This document shows, in pieces, positions 7,081-9,847 of a stretch of DNA of 9,847 nucleotides. Under the pieces are notes generated by a model. That model searched no databases. It saw only the letters and a program-made list of their open reading frames with translations, and was not told where the DNA came from. Within the stretch, counting starts at the first letter, position 1. The number at the start of each line of letters is the position of its first letter. Location: assembly GCA_014730295.1 (NCBI GenBank), contig WJIN01000071.1, positions 1 through 9,847 on the forward strand, in the 5' to 3' direction. Position numbers and translations under genes: made by a program. The DNA comes from Promethearchaeota archaeon. GTDB taxonomy: Archaea > Asgardarchaeota > Lokiarchaeia > Sigynarchaeales > SOKP01.

Positions 7081-7767
7081 GTGTGTAAAGTTTGCGGTTT
7101 CAATATTATAGGTCATCATCCAGCAAATTGTCCATTTTGCGGAGCTTCGCAAGAAAATTTTATTACAGCAGAGGAGTGCTCACAAGAATATAAAGTTACG
7201 AAAACTAAGGTAAATAATAAGGTTTATTGTTTAAACTCTGAGCCCGCGTTAGGACTTGAGCATAATGCCTACAAAGTTGAAACTCCACAAGGTATTATAT
7301 GGATTGATTGTCCCTCAACATTTGATAATCGTTTGAAGAAATCCAAGATCAATGTGTTTACTCATCATCACTTTATCGCTGCGGCAAATTTATATAAAAA
7401 CTATTTCTCTAATGAATTATGGATACATAGACGTGATTCGAATAATAACATAGCAAATAAATATGATTTTGATGAATTATTCGAATCTGATTTCAATTTG
7501 GATGGAATTCACGCCTTTCATATTGATGGTCACACCGAGGGTTTTACGTGTTATATCTATGAGAATGTGTTATTTGTTTGCGATTACATCTTCATCAAGG
7601 AAGAGACGGTCAAATTTAATCCCTACGGTCCTTATCAAATGACCCTAAAAGGAGCAAAAAATCTTAATACGAGAATCAAAAAGTATGACATTTTAAAGGT
7701 ATGCGGATATGACTACTTTATGGAATTTGAGATGTGGTATGATAAATTTATAACCCTAATAGAATAG
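7081..7767 (+). CDS. Rubredoxin-like + degenerate metallo-beta-lactamase fold protein
   Basis: A 228-residue soluble protein with two parts. Residues 2-26 form a short rubrerythrin-type rubredoxin-like knuckle, C2-x2-C5 and C17-x2-C20 (CKVCGF ... CPFCGA), that should bind one iron or zinc. Residues about 40-228 have the metallo-beta-lactamase fold: WIDCPS strand, THHH at 93-96, GHTEG with H150, and CDYIF with D167. The usual T-H-x-H-x-D-H motif is degenerate: H94 and H96 remain, but the Asp and His positions are I98 and A99, and the last histidine is absent (KVCGYDY). One metal site may survive. The pairing of rubredoxin and MBL domains recalls flavodiiron proteins, but there is no flavodoxin domain and the diiron ligands are not conserved. 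A redox or sensing role is inference. GTG 7081 is the only standard start ahead of the first cysteine; an overlapping ATG at 7079 is out of frame. Confidence 0.82.
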   Translation: MCKVCGFNIIGHHPANCPFCGASQENFITAEECSQEYKVTKTKVNNKVYCLNSEPALGLEHNAYKVETPQGIIWIDCPSTFDNRLKKSKINVFTHHHFIAAANLYKNYFSNELWIHRRDSNNNIANKYDFDELFESDFNLDGIHAFHIDGHTEGFTCYIYENVLFVCDYIFIKEETVKFNPYGPYQMTLKGAKNLNTRIKKYDILKVCGYDYFMEFEMWYDKFITLIE

Positions 7768-7894
7768 CCTTAATTAACGAACACACCAACAAAATCATCT
7801 GATTTCATAACGAATTTTAAAATATAAATAAAATAGTTATTTATAGACCAGTCTTATTTTAATTCATTACTAAAAGTTATAGTCTTTGATAAAG
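7768..7894. other. Intergenic region before the SDR gene
   Basis: These 127 bases hold no ORF or RNA gene. AT-rich TATA-like words occur at about 7815-7827 (AAAATATAAATA) and 7836-7844 (TTATTTATA). A promoter from either would give a leader of several tens of bases. The word TACTAAAAG at 7868-7876 is better placed for a leaderless start at 7895 but is a poor match. No clear oligo-T terminator follows the upstream gene, so read-through from it is possible. Confidence 0.35.
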
Positions 7895-8734
7895 ATGGTT
7901 AGTCTAAAAAATAAAACTCTTTTCATAACAGGAGCAAGTAGAGGTATTGGGAAAGCCATTGCATTACGAGCTGCGAGGGAGGGGGCGAACATTGCTGTTG
8001 TCGCGAAGACCAAGGAACCTCACCCCAAACTTCCCGGCACAGTATACTCCTCTGTAGAAGATATAGAGAAGGAGGGGGGGAAAGGATTACCTTGCATCGC
8101 AGATATCCGATTTAAAGACCAAGTAAAGACGGCTGTAGAAGACACTGTCGATGAATTTGGTGGGATCGATATTTTGGTAAATGATGCAAGTGCCATAAAT
8201 CTAAGTTCTACATTAAATACATCGATGAAACGATTTGATTTAATGTTTTCGGTAAATGTGAGAGGGACGTTCCTTTGTTCAAAATTATGTATCCCTTTTC
8301 TTAAAAAAGCAGAAAATCCGCATATTCTGAATATGTCTCCGCCCCTAAATCTTGATCCTAAATGGTTTGCAAATCATGTCGCCTACACTATGTCCAAGTA
8401 TGGGATGAGTATGTGTGTGTTAGGTATGTCAGAAGAATTTAAAAAGGATAGAATAGCCGTTAATGCCCTTTGGCCTAGAACCGCAATCGCAACTGCTGCA
8501 GTAAAGAATTTATTAGGGGGTGAAACCTCCATTAAACATTCCAGAAAACCCGAAATAGTGGCAGATGCAGCCTTTTTTATTCTCACCAGCCCAAGTAAAG
8601 AATGTACAGGAAACTTTTTTATTGATGATGAAGTACTAATTGAAAATGGGATTACCAATTTAGAAAAATACTCTGTGGTTCCCGGTGCGAAACTGATTCA
8701 AGATTTCTTTTTATATGGTGGAGGGGAAACATAA
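7895..8734 (+). CDS. HSDL2-like short-chain dehydrogenase/reductase
   Basis: Cytosolic NAD(P)-dependent oxidoreductase of the classical SDR family, 279 residues. The cofactor motif TGASRGIG is at residues 12-19, D70 is the usual adenine-contacting Asp region, and N121 lies in SVNVRG. The catalytic set is S148 (NMSPP), Y164 and K168 (YTMSK). The usual NNAG/NNAS motif reads NDASA at 96-100. The stretch from HILNMSPPLNL through YGMSMCVLGM, NALWPRTAIATAA and the C-terminal GNFFIDDE, ending in PDFF-like QDFFLYGG, matches the SDR domain of hydroxysteroid dehydrogenase-like protein 2 of eukaryotes and its bacterial homologues, from memory of that family. Unlike eukaryotic HSDL2 there is no C-terminal SCP2 sterol-carrier domain. 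The substrate is unknown; fatty acyl or steroid-like alcohols are guesses. ATG 7895 is chosen over TTG 7886, which adds three residues. The cluster of G residues near 8073-8080 lies inside the gene and is in frame. Confidence 0.92.
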   Translation: MVSLKNKTLFITGASRGIGKAIALRAAREGANIAVVAKTKEPHPKLPGTVYSSVEDIEKEGGKGLPCIADIRFKDQVKTAVEDTVDEFGGIDILVNDASAINLSSTLNTSMKRFDLMFSVNVRGTFLCSKLCIPFLKKAENPHILNMSPPLNLDPKWFANHVAYTMSKYGMSMCVLGMSEEFKKDRIAVNALWPRTAIATAAVKNLLGGETSIKHSRKPEIVADAAFFILTSPSKECTGNFFIDDEVLIENGITNLEKYSVVPGAKLIQDFFLYGGGET

Positions 8735-8753
8735 ATCCTAGGATTCTTTATTG

Positions 8754-8788
8754 GAAAAAAAGTAAATAGAAATAGGGTAAAAATAGGG
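8754..8788 (-). terminator. T-rich terminator of the nitroreductase gene
   Basis: On the minus strand, pyrimidine-rich sequence with several T-runs begins just past the nitroreductase stop and ends in T7 (8755-8761 on the plus strand as A7). There is no GC-rich hairpin. It lies in the 59-base gap between the convergent SDR and nitroreductase genes. The plus strand lacks an equally strong T-run after the SDR stop. Confidence 0.4.
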
Positions 8789-8793
8789 AAGTA

Positions 8794-9687
8794 TTACATC
8801 CAAGAGATATCAAGCGGTCCGCGCGGTGGAGCTCTATGATATTTCAAGTCGGGATATCCAAGAATAAGTACACCCGTTATTTTCATCTCATCCGAAATTC
8901 CCAACTTTTTTTTTAACTCATCATACCGGTTTAATGCTTCTTGAGCATATCCAATCCAACATGTTCCCAAACCAAGTGATTGAGCTGCGAACATTCCATG
9001 TGTGAGAGCAATCCCGGCATCATTTAAAGCTAATGAATTAAGTTCGGGAGCATAAGAAATGAGCAGAACAGGCGCTTCGTAGAACACGGGATCCTTTCCT
9101 TGTTCAACTTCCTCGAAAAAATTATTCAGACTCACTTCTGTTCTTGATTCTGTGACCATATGTTTGATACTTTTGGGTAAAAAGTATTTTAAAAATCGCT
9201 TATGATCAACGAGTTTTTTCAATAATCCGAGCATTTTAATGACCGCTTGTCTAATATTATCAATCTTTTCATCATCTTTCAATACTATATATTTCCATGC
9301 TCTATCATTCCTCGCACTGGGTGCATAGCGCATTGCGTCAAGAACAGATTCAATAGCATCCTTTGGCACATCTTTGTCTTTATATCCTCGAACAGACCGC
9401 CGTACTCGAATAAATTTAAAAAGTTCTTCATAGCCCAATATTTTATCCGGACTTTGAACTTCCTCAAATTCTAAGATATCATCCTCTGCTTCATAAAGTA
9501 TAGCATTAGTTGGGCAAATTGCTACGCAGTGTCCACATTTTATGCATCCGTCGTTAGGGTCCTCAAATATCACCCTTCGCTTTTCTCCAATCTCTGTGGG
9601 AGGTTTTTCAAAAAGGCCGGTAGAACATTCTTTTATACACTCTAAGCATTTAATACATTTTTCGTTATCTATTCCTTTTATTTTCAT
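8794..9687 (-). CDS. Ferredoxin-nitroreductase fusion protein
   Basis: A 297-residue cytosolic flavoprotein. Residues 1-65 form a 2[4Fe-4S] ferredoxin domain with C11-x2-C-x2-C-x3-C21 and C48-x2-C-x2-C-x3-C58-P. The second part, from about residue 88, is an FMN-dependent nitroreductase domain. It shows the FMN-binding RRSVRGY at 96-102, the APSARN motif at 122-127 followed by W131, and the late GIALTHGMFAAQSLGLGTCW block around 225-244. Such fusions are common in anaerobic archaea and clostridia, and are thought to let ferredoxin-level electrons reach the flavin directly, in place of or beside NAD(P)H. The physiological substrate is unknown. The helical segment around 150-195 is lysine-rich and probably lids the active site. 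ATG 9687 has TATA-like words 20-28 bases ahead and no Shine-Dalgarno. The gene converges on the SDR, so there is no sign that the two are co-transcribed. Confidence 0.92.
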   Translation of the reverse strand: MKIKGIDNEKCIKCLECIKECSTGLFEKPPTEIGEKRRVIFEDPNDGCIKCGHCVAICPTNAILYEAEDDILEFEEVQSPDKILGYEELFKFIRVRRSVRGYKDKDVPKDAIESVLDAMRYAPSARNDRAWKYIVLKDDEKIDNIRQAVIKMLGLLKKLVDHKRFLKYFLPKSIKHMVTESRTEVSLNNFFEEVEQGKDPVFYEAPVLLISYAPELNSLALNDAGIALTHGMFAAQSLGLGTCWIGYAQEALNRYDELKKKLGISDEMKITGVLILGYPDLKYHRAPPRGPLDISWM

Positions 9688-9702
9688 AGCTAATCATCTA
9701 TT

Positions 9703-9720
9703 CTTTAAAAATTTGTAAAT
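9703..9720 (-). promoter_or_regulatory. TATA-like region of the nitroreductase gene
   Basis: On the minus strand the AT-rich sequence ATTTACAAATTTTTAAAG covers two possible TATA boxes centred about 28 and 20 bases before ATG 9687. The farther one fits a leaderless start better. No Shine-Dalgarno sequence lies before the ATG. Confidence 0.35.
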
Positions 9721-9847
9721 CTTATTTAGTTTTTTATTGACTAGAATTCAATTAAATATCATTCCAATTAAATCAGCAGATCCAAAAATTAATCTAAAAG
9801 GAAAATCTTTATCGGCTTTTTTGGTTTATAATGAGGTTAAAGAAATG
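9721..9847 (+). other. Non-coding right end with possible promoter
   Basis: No ORF or RNA gene is seen here. A TATA-like word, GTTTATAA at 9824-9831, could serve a rightward gene starting just beyond the window. Two ATG codons lie at the very end, at 9831 (runs off the edge as MRLKK) and 9845. GAGG at 9833-9836 sits 8 bases before ATG 9845, an ordinary Shine-Dalgarno spacing. Nothing can be said about the product. Confidence 0.3.

Noticed and set aside
8766..8787. Two close copies of AATAGGG in the convergent gap after the SDR gene
   Set aside because: Seven bases repeated twice in an AT-rich gap, with no array and no spacer pattern. It is not a CRISPR or a recognisable regulatory repeat.
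8735..8793. A C-terminal SCP2 domain or frameshifted continuation of the SDR gene
   Set aside because: Only 59 bases separate the SDR stop from the convergent gene, too short for an SCP2 domain, and the SDR ends where the family's SDR domain normally ends.
1..9847. tRNA, rRNA, CRISPR arrays, insertion sequences, toxin-antitoxin or phage genes
   Set aside because: I looked through the intergenic gaps on both strands by eye and saw no cloverleaf-like GC-rich segments, regular repeats, terminal inverted repeats or transposase/integrase motifs. A covariance-model search would be decisive for small RNAs.

Overview
The window is an AT-rich stretch (about two-thirds A+T by eye) that reads as archaeal DNA. 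Almost every gene start has no Shine-Dalgarno sequence. Several have a TATA-like box about 26-28 bases ahead of the start codon, which is the layout of leaderless archaeal transcripts. Likely transcript ends are marked by runs of T without a GC-rich hairpin. The gene content suggests an anaerobe from an Asgard-like (for example Lokiarchaeal) or similar lineage: ferredoxin-type proteins, a molbindin, a ferredoxin-nitroreductase fusion, a rubredoxin-like/metallo-beta-lactamase-fold protein and an SDR resembling eukaryotic HSDL2. The assignment to archaea is fairly firm; the assignment to Asgard is a guess from gene flavour.

Layout. At 2-250 (+) is the C-terminal end of an unrecognised protein. 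At 286-1221 (+) is an EamA/DMT-type membrane transporter. At 1426-4831 (+) is a two-gene ABC exporter operon: an ATPase, then after 4 bases a very large permease whose C-terminus is a complete CPBP-type intramembrane protease domain. At 4940-5646 (+) come a 16-cysteine polyferredoxin and a single-domain molbindin, each apparently with its own promoter. At 5663-6946 (-) a multi-TM M28 metallopeptidase converges on the molbindin. A divergent promoter region separates it from a rubredoxin-like + MBL-fold protein (7081-7767, +). An HSDL2-type short-chain dehydrogenase (7895-8734, +) follows and converges with a ferredoxin-nitroreductase (8794-9687, -). The last 160 bases are non-coding, with a possible promoter for a rightward gene beyond the window.

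How the genes fit together. Only the ABC pair is a clear operon. Its fused protease domain suggests that export is coupled to cleavage of a membrane or lipid-linked substrate, or to self-protection; this is inference. Four of the other genes (polyferredoxin, molbindin, rubredoxin-MBL, ferredoxin-nitroreductase) point to low-potential electron transfer and molybdate/tungstate use in an anaerobe. They lie on different strands with separate promoters, so they are a functional theme, not a proven pathway. No RNA genes, CRISPR arrays, insertion sequences or integration signatures were seen, and no gene-free stretch exceeds about 205 bases.
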